DNA of 64,000 bases, taken from contig NC_084600.1 of the NCBI RefSeq assembly GCF_033807715.1, positions 46,806,324 to 46,870,323 of the forward strand. Direction: 5' to 3'. Shown in pieces: positions 48,704 to 59,872 of the stretch. The DNA is from Cololabis saira. Taxonomy: Eukaryota > Chordata > Actinopteri > Beloniformes > Belonidae. The first letter of the stretch is position 1, and every line of letters starts with the position of its first letter. Below the pieces are notes generated by a model. That model saw only the letters and a program-made list of their open reading frames with translations, searched no databases and had not been told where the DNA came from. A program made the translations under genes and the position numbers.

Positions 48704-48829
48704 TTAAAAAAAACAAAGGCTTGCAATATTTCAGTTGATTTGTAATGAATCCAGAATGTATGACATTTTTGCATTACGGAAAATAAAGGACTTTATCACA
48801 ATATTCTAATTTTCTGAGACAGTCCTGTA

Positions 48830-49075
48830 TATTATGGTCTTATTTATTGATGTCATAATATACAGGTGATTAAACGGTTTCCAAATTTCTTCGTACATCC
48901 CGAGTTTGTTTTTTAATGTACGTGTTATTCTCTCCATTGACCTACATTGTGCCATAACCTTGATCCAAGCACCGATTGTAGCTGCATCCATTTTCTTTCA
49001 ATTAAGAGCAATAATCCATTTTGCCTGCAATACAGCAAAATCAATAAATGTACGTTCTTGGGGTTTCAAACTGAG
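48830..49075 (-). pseudogene. LINE ORF2 C-terminal fragment (L1/Tx1-like)
   Basis: The minus strand encodes TFIDFAVLQAKWIIALNWKK, MDAATIGAWIKVMAQC, RSMERITRTLKNK and MYEEIWKPFNHL. The pattern AxxAIxxxWK...WxxxM...E+ITxxLRNK...F..IW.PF is that of the extreme C-terminus of L1-clade ORF2. Only this end is present. A more degraded fragment of the same kind is at 9540-9925. Confidence 0.65.
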
Positions 49076-49249
49076 ATCTGCTGGATATAGATGCAGCAAT
49101 AACAACGTAAGCTCCAGTGGAATATTCATACAGGATAAGCATGGTTTTATTAATGACCCAGTACTTTATTAAAGACACAGTACTTATGGAAGAGAATCAG
49201 GGCCAGGCAGGAGAAAAATGAAAGTAATATTTTAGAGGAGGAAGATTTT

Positions 49250-49445
49250 TTTTCATTATGCACTTCGAGAAAAAAGTCGAAATGTCGAGAAAAAAGTCGA
49301 AATGTCAAGATTAATGTTGAAGTACAATTTCGAGAAAAAAGTCGAAAAATTGAGAAAGAAGTCAAAATTTCGTGAATAAAGAAAGCAAAATTTAAACATT
49401 ATTCTTGAAATTGTATTTCAACATTAATCTCGACATTCTCGACAG
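49250..49445. repeat. GTCGAAATGTCGAG foldback repeat
   Basis: TTTCATTATGCACTTCGAG, then GAGAAAAAAGTCGAAATGTC units, AGATTAATGTTGAAGTACAA and its inverse TTGTATTTCAACATTAATCT. The segment can fold on itself. The left edge matches that at 29070. Confidence 0.85.
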
Positions 49446-49447
49446 GT

Positions 49448-49824
49448 GAAGGCCATATTGTATCTGTAGGATTTTTTTTAAATTCTTTCTTTCTTTCTTC
49501 TGATGAAATGAGGGCTTTTTTCCCCCTAAACGTGCCCCAAAAGTCACCAAATTTTGCACCAAGCCAGACCTGGTGATAAATGTGATATTTAATGGTTTGC
49601 ATTAATGGGCGTGCCCTAACGGCTCAACAGCGCCCCCTAGAAAACTTTGTGCCTCAAGCCCCACAATACGGTTTGACGTACATGCACGAAAATTGGTACA
49701 CACCTGTATCATGTCACAACTTAAAGAAAAGTCTCTTGGTGCCATGGCCCAAACCCAACAGGAAGTCGGCCAGGGCCCGTTCATCGCTGCTTGCAGCTTT
49801 AATTATTATTATTATTATTATTCC
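49448..49824. mobile_element. Family F1 copy, reverse orientation, tail abutting an exon acceptor
   Basis: From GGCCATATTGTATCTGTAGG through ACGTGCCCCAAAAGTCACCA, CAACAGCGCCCCCTAGAAAA and CAACAGGAAGTCGGCCAGGG to GTTCATCGCTGCTTGCAGCT, then TTAATTATTATT(ATT)n. Twelve bases later the exon at 49835 begins. Confidence 0.9.
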
Positions 49825-49834
49825 CTCCCTCCAG

Positions 49835-50310
49835 GCGTCTCAAAGGGCGTGTTCTACTCCGTCTCCTCCGGAGACCCCGACGGCTACTTCACGGTGGACG
49901 GCGGCTCTGGTACCATCCGGACGGCGCTGCCGCTGGACCACGAGACCTGCTCCAGCCTGGACCTGGAGATCCAGGCCCGGTCCGGGTCCCCGCCGGCCTA
50001 CGGGACCAGCCGGGTCCGGATCACCGTCTCCGACGTCAACGACAACGCGCCGACCTTCCTGCCCTCGTCGTCCGAGTCCATCGTGCTGCCGGAGGCCACC
50101 AAGATGGGGGCCGTCATCTACCGCATCTCGGCCACGGACCGGGACTCGGGCCACAACGGCCAGCTGAGCTTCGACCTGGTGTCGGCCGGCGCTGCCGGTG
50201 GTGCTGCTGGCGGCGCCGGCCAGAGGACCTTCGGCGTGGACCGGAGCACCGGGGAGGTGCGGCTCATCGGGGCGCTGTCCTACGACAGCGTTCCACGCTA
50301 CGACCTACAG
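49835..50310 (+). CDS. dchs: dachsous exon d (phase 1 to 0), about 1.5 EC repeats
   Basis: This 476-bp exon completes the split Gly and encodes 158 residues. In order: GVSKGVFYSVSSGDPDGYF, PLDHET, a VRITVSDVNDNAP linker, then a new EC with VLPEATKMGAVIYRI, TDRDSGHNG, a Gly/Ala-rich insertion (AGAAGGAAGGAG), FGVDRSTGEVRL and ALSYDSVPRYDLQ. The LDRE position of the second repeat is degenerate (SYDS). The Gly/Ala loop is an expansion within one repeat. The acceptor AG lies only 12 bases after the (ATT)n tail of a dispersed element, so the branch point must lie within repeat-derived DNA. The donor is CAG/GTAGGG. Confidence 0.95.
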
Positions 50311-50439
50311 GTAGGGACGTGGACCGAGTAGTGGTGTAACGATACACTAATCTCACGATAACGATACGATATTATAGCAGTATTTTTTTAACAACCTTGA
50401 ATGAGGAACATGTGACTGGTTCTCATGAATTACAAATTT

Positions 50440-52035
50440 ATTCTCGTAATATTATGACTTTATGCTTAATAAAGTCATAATATTACGACTTTATATAAAT
50501 ATTCTCGTAATTTTATGACTTTATTCTCGTAATTTTATGACTTTATTCTCGTAATATTACGACTTTATTCTCATAATATTACGACTTTATTCTCATAATA
50601 TTACGACTTTATTCTCGTAATATTACGACTTTATTCTCGTAATATTACGACTTTATTCTCATAATATTATGACTTTATTCTTAATAAAGTCGCAATATTA
50701 GACTTTATTCTCGTAATGTTACGACTTTATTCTCGTAATATTACGACTTTATTCTCGTAATATTACGACTTTATTCTCGTAATATTACGACTTTATTCTC
50801 GTAATATTACGACTTTATTCTCGTAATATTACGACTTTATTCTCGTAATATTACGACTTTATTCTCGTAATATTATGACTTTATTCTTGTAATATTACGA
50901 CTTTATTCTCGTAATATTACGACTTTATTCTCGTAATATTACGACTTTATTCTCGTAATATTATGACTTTATTCTCATAAATTACGACTTTATTCTCATA
51001 ATATTACGACTTTATTCTCATAATATTACGACTTTATTCTCATAATATTACGACTTTATTCTCATAAATTACGACTTTATTCTCATAATATTATGACTTT
51101 ATTCTTGTAATATTACGACTTTATTCTCATAATATTACGACTTTATTCTCGTAATATTACGACTTTATTCTCGTAATATTATGACTTTATTCCTATAATA
51201 TTACGACTTTATTCTCATAATATTACGACTTTATTCTCATAATATTACGACTTTATTCTCATAATATTATGACTTTATTCTTGTAATATTACGACTTTAT
51301 TCTCATAAATTACGACTTTATTCTCATAAATTACGACTTTATTCTCATAATATTACGACTTTATTCTCATAATATTACGACTTTATTCTCATAATATTAC
51401 GACTTTATTCTCATAATATTACGACTTTATTCTCGTAATATTATGACTTTATTCCTATAATATTACGACTTTATTCTCATAATATTACGACTTTATTCTC
51501 GTGATATTACGACTTTATACTCGTAACATTACGACTTTATTCTCGTAATATTACGACTTTATTCTCGTAATATTACGACTTTATTCTCATAATATTATGA
51601 CTTTATTCCTATAATATTACGACTTTATTCTCGTAACATTACGACTTTATTCTCGTAATATTACGACTTTATTCTCGTAATATTACGACTTTATTCTCAT
51701 AATATTATGACTTTATTCCTATAATATTACGACTTTATACTCGTAACATTACGACTTTATTCTCGTAATATTACGACTTTATTCTCATAATATTATGACT
51801 TTATTCCTATAATATTACGACTTTATTCTCGTAATATTACGACTTTATTCTCGTAATTATACAACTTTATTCTCATAATATTACAACCTTTTTCTCATAA
51901 TATTACGACTTTATTCTCGTAATATTACGACTTTATTCTCATATTACGACTTTATCTCGTAATGTTACGACTTTATTCTCATAATATTACGACTTTATTC
52001 TCGTAATATTATGACTTTATTCTCGTAATTTCCTT
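50440..52035. repeat. 22-bp array, about 70 units, filling an intron
   Basis: Units of ATTCTCGTAATATTACGACT then TT, with CATAAT, TATGAC and AATTACG variants. Same unit at 61110-61320 and 61800-61845. 52165-52350 then has the GTCGAAATGTCGAG foldback words. Confidence 0.97.
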
Positions 52036-52402
52036 TTCCATTTCTTTTGTCTTAGTTTGGCCTTAATACTTTCACTGTGCAAACTAAAAAAAAATTAGAC
52101 GAGGATAAAAATGTAATTTTTTTCCTTTGGTTTATCACAATTCGCTCAGGCATGTGAACATTCACAAGTCGAAATGTCGAGAAAAAAGTCGAAATGTCGA
52201 GAAAAAGTTGAAATTTCGAGGAAAAAGTCGAAATGTCGAGAAAAAAGTCGAAATGTCGAGATTAATGTTGAAGTTCAATTTCAAGAATAAAGTTGAAATT
52301 TCGTGAATAATGTCGAAATTTTGCCTTTTTTCTCGACATTTCAACTTTTTTCTATTGGTATCGGTATGGATAAATCCCTAACGATCCACCTCCCTCCTCC
52401 AG

Positions 52403-53006
52403 GTGACGGCGAAGGACGGCGGAGCTCCTCAGCTCAGCTCCACCTTCACGCTGGTGGTTCAGGTTCAGGCTCCGGACGCCGAGGGTCCGAACTTCGACAC
52501 CCTGATCTACCGGGTGGAGCTCCGGGAGAACTCGGCCCTGAACACGCGGTTCCTGCAGGTCCGAGCGCTGAACAGAGAGGCTGCTGGGAACTCTGGCTCC
52601 TCGTCCTCCCCCATCTCCTACCGGCTCCGGCCCGACGGCGACGCCGCCGGCTTCGGCGTGGCGCCGGACAGCGGCTGGCTGTTCGTGCGCAGCGCGGTGG
52701 ACCGCGAGGTGAAGGACCTGTACCTGCTGACGGTGCTGGCCACGTCGGGCCGGGCCGGGGCCGCCGCGGGGCCGGGGGGGGCCGGCCGCACCGGCAGCGC
52801 CACCGTTAGGGTCACGGTCACCGACGAGAACGACAACGCCCCGCGCCTGAGCCAGGACCGGGTGTTCCTGGCCGTCAGGGAGAACCTGCTGGCCGGGACC
52901 GGCTTCGGACGGGTGTCGGCCTCGGACCGCGACGCCGGGCTCAACGCCCGCCTCGCCTACCGGCTGCTGCACCAGGACCGACGCTTCCAGATCAACGCCC
53001 AGACCG
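52403..53006 (+). CDS. dchs: dachsous exon e (phase 0 to 1), largest exon here
   Basis: This 604-bp exon encodes 201 residues plus one base. It opens VTAKDGGAPQLSS and passes a linker that reads VQAPDAEGPNFD in place of DxNDNxPxF. It continues with YRVELRENSALNTRF, a repeat with a degenerate DxD motif (NREAAGNSG), DSGWLFVRSAVDREVKDLY and an Ala/Gly-rich loop (GRAGAAAGPGGAG). It then has a canonical TVTDENDNAP linker and the start of the next EC (RENLLAGTGFG, SDRDAGLNA, FQINAQTG). The acceptor is CCCTCCTCCAG and the donor ACCG/GTGAGG. The exon is markedly GC-rich and lies between a 1.6-kb AT-rich 22-bp array and a 1.2-kb 37-bp array. Confidence 0.95.
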
Positions 53007-53049
53007 GTGAGGAGACGCTACACCAGTGGGGTTTCTGGCAGACATTTTA

Positions 53050-54305
53050 GATTTAGTCTTAGTCTTTTAGACGAAAATGCTGATTAGTTTTAGTCACATT
53101 TTAGTCATTTCTATATGTGATAGTTTTAGTCTAGTTTTAGTCGACGAAAACTCAAAAAGATTTTAGTCGACGAAAACTCAAAAAGGTTTTAGTCGACGAA
53201 AACTCAAAAAGGTTTTAGTCGACGAAAACTCAAGAAGTTTTTAGTCGACGAAAACTCAAAAAGGTTTTAGTCGACGAAAACTCAAAAAGGTTTTAGTCTA
53301 GTTTTAGTCGACGAAAACTCAAAAAGGTTTTGGTCTAGTTTTAGTCGACGAAAACTCAAAAAGGTTTTAGTCTAGTTTTAGTCGACGAAAACTCAAAAAG
53401 GTTTTAGTCTAGTTTTAGTCGACGAAAACTCAAAAAGGATTTAGTCTAGTTTTAGTCGACGAAAACTCAAAAAGGTTTTAGTCTAGTTTTAGTCGACGAA
53501 AACTCAAAAAGGTTTTAGTCTAGTTTTAGTCGACGAAAACTCAAAAAGGTTTTAGTCTAGTTTTAGTCGACGAAAACTCAAAAAGGTTTTAGTCTAGTTT
53601 TAGTCGACGAAAACTCAAAAAGGTTTTAGTCTAGTTTTAGTCGACGAAAACTCAAAAAGGTTTTAGTCTAGTTTTAGTCGACGAAAACTCAAAAAGGTTT
53701 TAGTCGACGAAAACTCAAAAAGGTTTTAGTCTAGTTTTAGTCGACGAAAACTCAAAAAGGTTTTAGTCTAGTTTTAGTCTAGTTTTAGTCGACGAAAACT
53801 CAAAAAGGTTTTAGTCTAGTTTTAGTCGACGAAAACTCAAAAAGGTTTTAGTCTAGTTTTAGTCGACGAAAACTCAAAAAGGTTTTAGTCTAGTTTTAGT
53901 CGACGAAAACTCAAAAAGGTTTTAGTCTAGTTTTAGTCGACGAAAACTCAAAAAGGTTTTAGTCTAGTTTTAGTCGACGAAAACTCAAAAAGGTTTTAGT
54001 CTAGTTTTAGTCGACGAAAACTCAAAAAGGTTTTAGTCTAGTTTTAGTCGACGAAAACTCAAAAAGGTTTTAGTCTAGTTTTAGTCGACGAAAACTCAAA
54101 AAGGTTTTAGTCGACGAAAACTCAAAAAGGTTTTAGTCTAGTTTTAGTCGACGAAAACTCAAAAAGGTTTTGGTCGACGAAAACTCAAAAAGGTTTTAGT
54201 CTAGTTTTAGTCTACGAAAACTCAAAAAGTTTTTATTAGACGAAAACTCAAAAAGGTTTTAGTCTAAACTCAAAAAGGTTTTAGTCTAGTTTTAGTCGAC
54301 GAAAA
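53050..54305. repeat. 37/26-bp minisatellite, about 35 units, in an intron
   Basis: Long unit AAAAAGGTTTTAGTCTAGTT then TTAGTCGACGAAAACTC; short unit lacks 11 bases (TAGTTTTAGTC). The first degenerate units begin about 45 bases after the donor of the largest exon. Confidence 0.97.
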
Positions 54306-54387
54306 CACCACTGCAACACACCTTCCTCCTGACGCAGTAATCCTGATGAGTTCGTGCTGACTCTAACCTCCGTGTGTTTTCCTCCAG

Positions 54388-54575
54388 GGGAGATCAGCAC
54401 CCGGCTGGCCCTGGACCGGGAGCATCAGTCCAGCTACCAGCTGGTGGTGGTGGTGCAGGACGGGGGCACGCCGCCGCGCAGCGCTACCGGCACCGCCCAC
54501 ATCACGGTGCTGGACGACAACGACAACGCTCCAATATTCACCCACGTCAGGCCGGACAGGGAGCTGCTGCTGCAG
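54388..54575 (+). CDS. dchs: dachsous exon f (phase 1 to 0), EC end with DDNDNAP linker
   Basis: The exon completes Gly and encodes 62 residues: GEISTRLALDREHQSSYQL, then VQDGGTPPRS, then AHITVLDDNDNAPIF and the start of the next repeat (HVRPDRELLLQ). It closes the EC opened in the preceding exon with intact LDRE and calcium-linker motifs. The acceptor is TTTCCTCCAG and the donor CAG/GTGAGG. It lies about 80 bases after the end of the 37-bp minisatellite. Confidence 0.95.
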
Positions 54576-55109
54576 GTGAGGCCGGGACCAGGTCTTGCCT
54601 TGAACCAGTTCCTGGGACCAGGTCTCGGACCAGGTCCTTGGACCAGGTCCTGGGACCAGAGCGACCCCATCCAGAGTCAGAATCCGAATGGGGCCATTTG
54701 GCATGAATTTTGACATAAAATCTCCCTAAATCACAGCTTCATGAAATTTGAATATGTTTACGTCCACAGCGTGCCGAGTCTGGGAACATTTGTACGATGT
54801 CTCTACGATAACCTGTTGCCTAGCAACAAGCGTCCAAAGTCAAATAGACATTTCTTTTTTAAATTGAAGGTTAAATATCGCAAAAATTGTAATAATTGGC
54901 ATAATGAGGTTGTACGGTCCTTTAGTGCCGAGTGATCGGGCCGAGTGTTTGAAAGTTTGAACGATGTCTCTTTGATAAAGTTCGGCCGAGCAATAAGCGT
55001 CCTACTGATATTTACTCAAAAGTGTGCCGAACTTAAGTATACTTTTTGAGTACATACTGTTTAGTACGGCATTTCGGACGCACCGATTGAGTCTAGATGT
55101 TTGTTCCAG
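54576..55109. other. Intron with a dispersed repeat fragment at its end
   Basis: 54585-54660 has short GGGACCAGGTC words. 55003-55088 is a copy of the repeat at 45130-45210 (ending TTTCGGACGCACCGATTG) and stops about 20 bases before the next exon. Confidence 0.7.
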
Positions 55110-55206
55110 GTGACGGAGGGACTGCCGTCCGGGACGGTGGTCGGGGCCGTGACGGCCAAAGACCCGGACGAGGGCGAGAACGGGACCATCTACTACTCCC
55201 TGTCAG
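55110..55206 (+). CDS. dchs: dachsous exon g (phase 0 to 1), small EC start exon
   Basis: This 97-bp exon encodes 32 residues plus one base: VTEGLPSGTVVGAV, then KDPDEGENG, then TIYYSLSG. It supplies the first strands and the DxDxG motif of an EC repeat. The acceptor TTGTTCCAG lies only about 20 bases downstream of a dispersed repeat fragment. The donor is TCAG/GTGAGT. The following intron is just 100 bp, the shortest in the window. Confidence 0.93.
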
Positions 55207-55306
55207 GTGAGTGTCGTGCACTTGTTGACCTCGGAGGACCAGGGGCCCGGGGGCCTCCCTCTGCCCCACGACCAGGACTCAGTCTCCTGTCCAACCTTGT
55301 GTCCAG

Positions 55307-55464
55307 GTCCCCGAGCCGAGCGGTTCTCCCTGAACCCGACCAGCGGGGAGCTCCGGACCGCCGCCCCGCTCAGGTTCGTGGAGAGAGCCGAGTACGGGTT
55401 TACGGTGACGGCCGCCGACCACGGCTCGCCGGGCCAAAGCTCCACCTGCCAGATCCGGATACAG
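55307..55464 (+). CDS. dchs: dachsous exon h (phase 1 to 0), EC end
   Basis: The exon completes Gly and encodes 52 residues: GPRAERFSLNPTSGELRT, then APLRFVERAEYGFTV, then ADHGSPGQSSTCQIRIQ. It is the second half of the repeat begun in the 97-bp exon. The LDRE motif is degenerate (FVERAE). The last strand ends at the donor CAG/GTATCT, so the calcium linker should be encoded at the start of the next exon, where it is missing. The acceptor is CTTGTGTCCAG. Confidence 0.92.
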
Positions 55465-55469
55465 GTATC

Positions 55470-55725
55470 TGTATTTATTATATTTATTTATTTGATAGGG
55501 ACGATGCAGTCAAACATAGAAACTTTAGTCCATTAGTCCAGGTTTCCACTCCGTTAGTCTAGGTTTCAGGTATTTTTTGTATTTATGTATTTATTTGACA
55601 GGGACGATGCAGTCAAACATAGAAACTTTAGTCTGTTAGTCCAGGTTTCAGGTCCGTTAGTCCAGGTTTGGGGTATTTTTGTATTTATTTATTTATTTGA
55701 CAGGGACAATGCAGTCAAACATAGA
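55470..55725. repeat. About 85-bp tandem repeat, three units
   Basis: Units of GTATTTATTTATTTGACAGG, GACGATGCAGTCAAACATAG and AAACTTTAGTCCGTTAGTCC. It begins directly at the donor CAG/GTATCT, so the first unit includes the splice donor region. Confidence 0.88.
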
Positions 55726-57100
55726 TTGGTTGGTGTTGAAGAATATTATCAAAACCAGTTCAGAAGTCACTGTGGTGTAGAGAGTTTTATTCAGTAGCCG
55801 GCGGTGAGCAGACCTACGCAGATCAGGTCTGGGTTGGTGTGCTGACCACGAATGGTTGAAATCATGACTCGTTATACAGTAAGTTCAAAGCACAAAAGGC
55901 AGGAATCAACAAGCCAAAGGTGAAAGACAAAAAGCAATTAAAGGGTATTTACAGTCAGATGTGATCTGTGGCCAAATGCCGTCCTCGGGCATTCGGCATG
56001 AATATCATTCAGTTGTAAATTACCCCATAGGGTGTTCTCGTTATTCAAGTCTGTGGCCAAATGAGTTGGTATTAACATATCAGTCAGTCAGGAACTTCAT
56101 CATATGGAGTTGGTATTAACATATCAGTCAGTCAGGAACTTCATCATATGGAGTTGGTATTAACATATCAGTCAGTCAGGAACTTCATCATATGACATTC
56201 CCGTGGTTCAAGTCTGTGTTGAACCAGTTCCAAGGTGTAACCCCTGCAGGGGAAGGAAGCTGGAGTTTCACGTCAGCCACAGTGTCACAATGCCTCATCA
56301 TTGGTTAGTTAATTAGTCTGGCTCTTTGATCCGGAGCATCAAACCCGAGGATGGTGGATAGTTTGATCTGAATCTCCATCATTGAAATCTCCGTATGAAA
56401 ACACCAGCGTTTTTGCTACGTGTAAATGGGGAAGAGCTGGAGGAGAAACTGAAGCGTTTCCTGTTCAAACACGAGCCTCCATCCAGACTCGTACGTGTTT
56501 CCTGATCCGAGGGTTGGGACTGTAACCAAAACCCCGATCGGGGGGAGATTCTGGACGAGTTCCTGAACTCTGAGCAAATTCAGTCCTGCACGTCTTCATC
56601 CGATACCAGGAATTCAGCGGGAGAAGAAGAAGAAACCCTGATAACAAAGGGAGGTGTGCGTGTGCAGCTGCACACGTGTGATTTCAGAGGAAAGGGAAGC
56701 TAATCACGGCGCTAGGGCTTCCCTCGGACTTGGCCGGCCTAGCTTTGTGTGACAGCGTGATTAGACGGAAACAGGCAGCGCTGGAATCAAACGCTCCCAG
56801 ATGAGCCTGACGAGATCGCTGACGAGATCCAGCTGCAGATCAGAGGAGGACGGGGACCGCTAACAGTAGCAGGCGCGGCTACGCTAACACACACATGCAG
56901 AAACACACACACACACACACAGAAACATGTCCAGATAATGGGTTGGAGATAGAATCAGATGAAAACAAACACAGTTATGATCGACTACGGTCCAGTAAAC
57001 AACGTTCAAACATTTGCAGCCGAGAAAAACCATGACGTTAAGATCCGTCAGAGATAGTTGACCCTAAAACACGACCAAAGGTGACAGAGATTTTACAGCT
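55726..57100. other. Intron DNA with a 44-bp triple repeat
   Basis: 56062-56195 has three units of GAGTTGGTATTAACATATCA then GTCAGTCAGGAACTTCATCA. The surrounding sequence is unique-looking; 55730-55960 might be a retroelement fragment but nothing diagnostic is seen. Confidence 0.6.
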
Positions 57101-57102
57101 TT

Positions 57103-57602
<500 letters not shown>

Positions 57603-58215
57603 ATTAGTATTGTCCCTGCTTTTGATTAGTTATAATGGATTTTGGCAAAATTGATTTCAAATATATTTTACTTTTTAATTATTTTACTCTTAGTTTAAAT
57701 TTCATTGTATTCTTGTATTTTGTATTTTTTTATTTATTTATTTATTTATTTGCTCAATGACAACAGTAAAGTTTTTTTTATCATACAAGGACAAATAATT
57801 TGTGCAGGAGAGGAAAAGAAGCCCGAAGCGCTTATAAAAAATCCTCCCCCTCAATACAAAATCACCAAAACAAATCAGTCAATAGAAAAAGAATAGAAAG
57901 GAAAATAAAATGTAAAAGAAACAAAGAAAAATACAATAAACACCCAAACAAAAATATCTATGAAATGGCAATTTCATTTCAGTAAGAATAGCCTGTTAAT
58001 TTTGTCTAAATAAAAGATACCCCATTAAGTTGGTCCTAAACATTTTTAAGGATGACGCTAACTTAAGAGATCTATCTAAACAGTTCCAGAGTTGAGGGCC
58101 ATGGAATTTGATGTACTCATCTTATTCTATTCTCTATCTCAATATATTTGAATAAATGATTCAGCGATTTTTAAGAGTGCAGCACTTTGGTCGACCTCTG
58201 TTGTTTTAAACTAAG
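57603..58215. other. Intron DNA with A-rich repeat
   Basis: 57800-57990 resembles the A-rich repeat at 27410 and 42195 (GAGAGGAAAAGAAGCCCGAAGC). Nothing else recognised. Confidence 0.45.
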
Positions 58216-58221
58216 CTAAAG

Positions 58222-59395
58222 ATGGTTGGTTGGTTGGTTGTTTGTTTGGTTGTTTGTTTGGTTGGTTGGTTATTTAGTTGGTTGGTTGGTTGGTTGTTTA
58301 GTTGGTTGGTTGGTTGGTTGGTTGGTTGGTTGGTTGTTTGGTTGGTTGGTTGGTTGGTTGGTTGGTTGGTTGGTTATTTAGTTGGTTGGTTGGTTGGTTG
58401 TTTAGTTGGTTGGTTGGTTGGTTGGTTGGTTGGTTGGTTGGTTGGTTGGTTGTTTGTTTGGTTGGTTGGTTATTTAGTTGGTTGGTTGGTTGGTTGTTTA
58501 GTTGGTTGGTTGGTTGGTTGGTTGGTTGGTTGGTTGGTTGTTTGGTTGGTTGGTTGGTTGGTTGGTTGGTTGGTTGGTTATTTAGTTGGTTGGTTGGTTG
58601 GTTGTTTAGTTGGTTGGTTGGTTGGTTGGTTGGTTGGTTGGTTGGTTGGTTGGTTGGTTGGTTATTTAGTTGGTTGGTTGGTTGGTTGTTTAGTTGGTTG
58701 GTTGGTTGGTTGTTTGGTTGGTTGGTTGGTTGGTTGGTTGGTTGGTTGGTTATTTAGTTGGTTGGTTGGTTGGTTGGTTGGTTGGTTGGTTGGTTATTTA
58801 GTTGGTTGGTTGGTTGGTTGGTTGGTTGGTTGGTTGGTTGGTTATTTAGTTGGTTGGTTGGTTGGTTGTTTAGTTGGTTGGTTGGTTGGTTGGTTGGTTG
58901 GTTGGTTGGTTGGTTGGTTGGTTATTTAGTTGGTTGGTTGGTTGGTTGGTTGTTTGGTTGTTTGGTTGGTTGGTTGGTTGGTTGGTTGGTTGGTTGGTTG
59001 GTTATTTAGTTGGTTGGTTGGTTGGTTGGTTGGTTGTTTGGTTGTTTGGTTGGTTGGTTGGTTGGTTGGTTGGTTGGTTATTTAGTTGGTTGGTTGGTTG
59101 GTTGTTTGGTTGTTTGGTTGGTTGGTTGGTTGGTTGGTTGTTTGGTTGGTTGGTTGGTTGGTTGGTTGGTTGGTTGGTTGGTTGGTTGGTTGGTTATTTA
59201 GTTGGTTGGTTGGTTGGTTGGTTGGTTGGTTGGTTATTTAGTTGGTTGGTTGGTTGGTTGTTTGGTTGGTTGGTTGGTTGTTTGGTTGGTTGGTTGGTTG
59301 GTTGGTTGGTTGGTTGGTTGGTTGGTTGGTTGTTTGGTTGGTTGTTTGGTTGGTTATTTAGTTATTTGGTTTGTTGGTTACTTAGTTGGTTATTA
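58222..59395. repeat. (GGTT)n-based array, about 1.17 kb
   Basis: GGTTGGTTGGTT runs interrupted by TTATTTAGTTGG and TTGTTTGG, forming higher-order units of about 40-100 bases. Any frame gives Trp-Leu-Val-Gly repeats; not coding. Confidence 0.98.
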
Positions 59396-59488
59396 GTTAG
59401 TACCCCATGTCAGTTAGTTAGTTAGTTACTAACCGTTTCCTGTCCCCCCCAGGTCCTAAGCTCCGCCCGTTCCCCCCCCTCGACCTCT

Positions 59489-59534
<46 letters not shown>

Positions 59535-59593
59535 CACTAACCGTTTCCTGTCCTCCCCCAGGTCCTAAGCTCTGCCCGTTCCCCCACCACCTC

Positions 59594-59626
<33 letters not shown>

Positions 59627-59690
59627 ACCCTAACTGTTTCCTGTCCTCCCCCAGGTCCTAAGCTCCGCCCGTTCCCCCCCCTCGACCTCT

Positions 59691-59752
<62 letters not shown>

Positions 59753-59811
59753 CACTAACCGTTTCCTGTCCTCCCCCAGGTCCTAAGCTCTGCCCTTTCC
59801 CCCACCACCTC

Positions 59812-59844
<33 letters not shown>

Positions 59845-59872
59845 ACCCTAACTGTTTCCTGTCCTCCCCCAG
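59396..59872. repeat. Array of (GTTA)n plus duplicated exon acceptor units
   Basis: Four units each contain a GTTA run, CTAACNGTTTCCTGTCC-like sequence, a C-rich acceptor ending CAG, and GTCCTAAGCTC plus 22-25 exon-like bases. Exon-like starts are 59453, 59562, 59655 and 59780. Units alternate between two types: ending CCCTCGACCTCT (59453, 59655) and CCCACCACCTCA (59562, 59780). Confidence 0.95.

Larger units (their letters stand above)
47650..48827. mobile_element. Tc1/mariner-like element with TA target, carrying nested insertions
   Basis: Inverted ends CAGGACTGTCTCAGAAAATT and AATTTTCTGAGACAGTCCTG, flanked by TA (47648-47649 and 48828-48829). Arms extend over 100 bases (ATATTGTGATAAAGTCCTTT mirrored). 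Only the arms belong to this element; its middle is filled by the insertion at 47884-48703. It adjoins a LINE fragment on its right. Confidence 0.85.

Noticed and set aside
49592..49792. Small conserved protein in family F1 (frame starting near ATGGTTTGCATTAATGGGCG on the reverse copies)
   Set aside because: The frame is open in several copies, but the opposite strand is open too, copies are truncated at random, and no domain is recognisable. It reflects low stop density in a repeat, not a supported gene.
55726..55960. Possible solo LTR or retroelement piece
   Set aside because: No TG...CA borders, target duplication or primer-binding site could be read.
58222..59425. Hydrophobic Trp-Leu-Val-Gly protein resembling a membrane repeat protein
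   Set aside because: It is a GGTT-based array read in frame; all frames give the same kind of peptide and variants change its frame freely.
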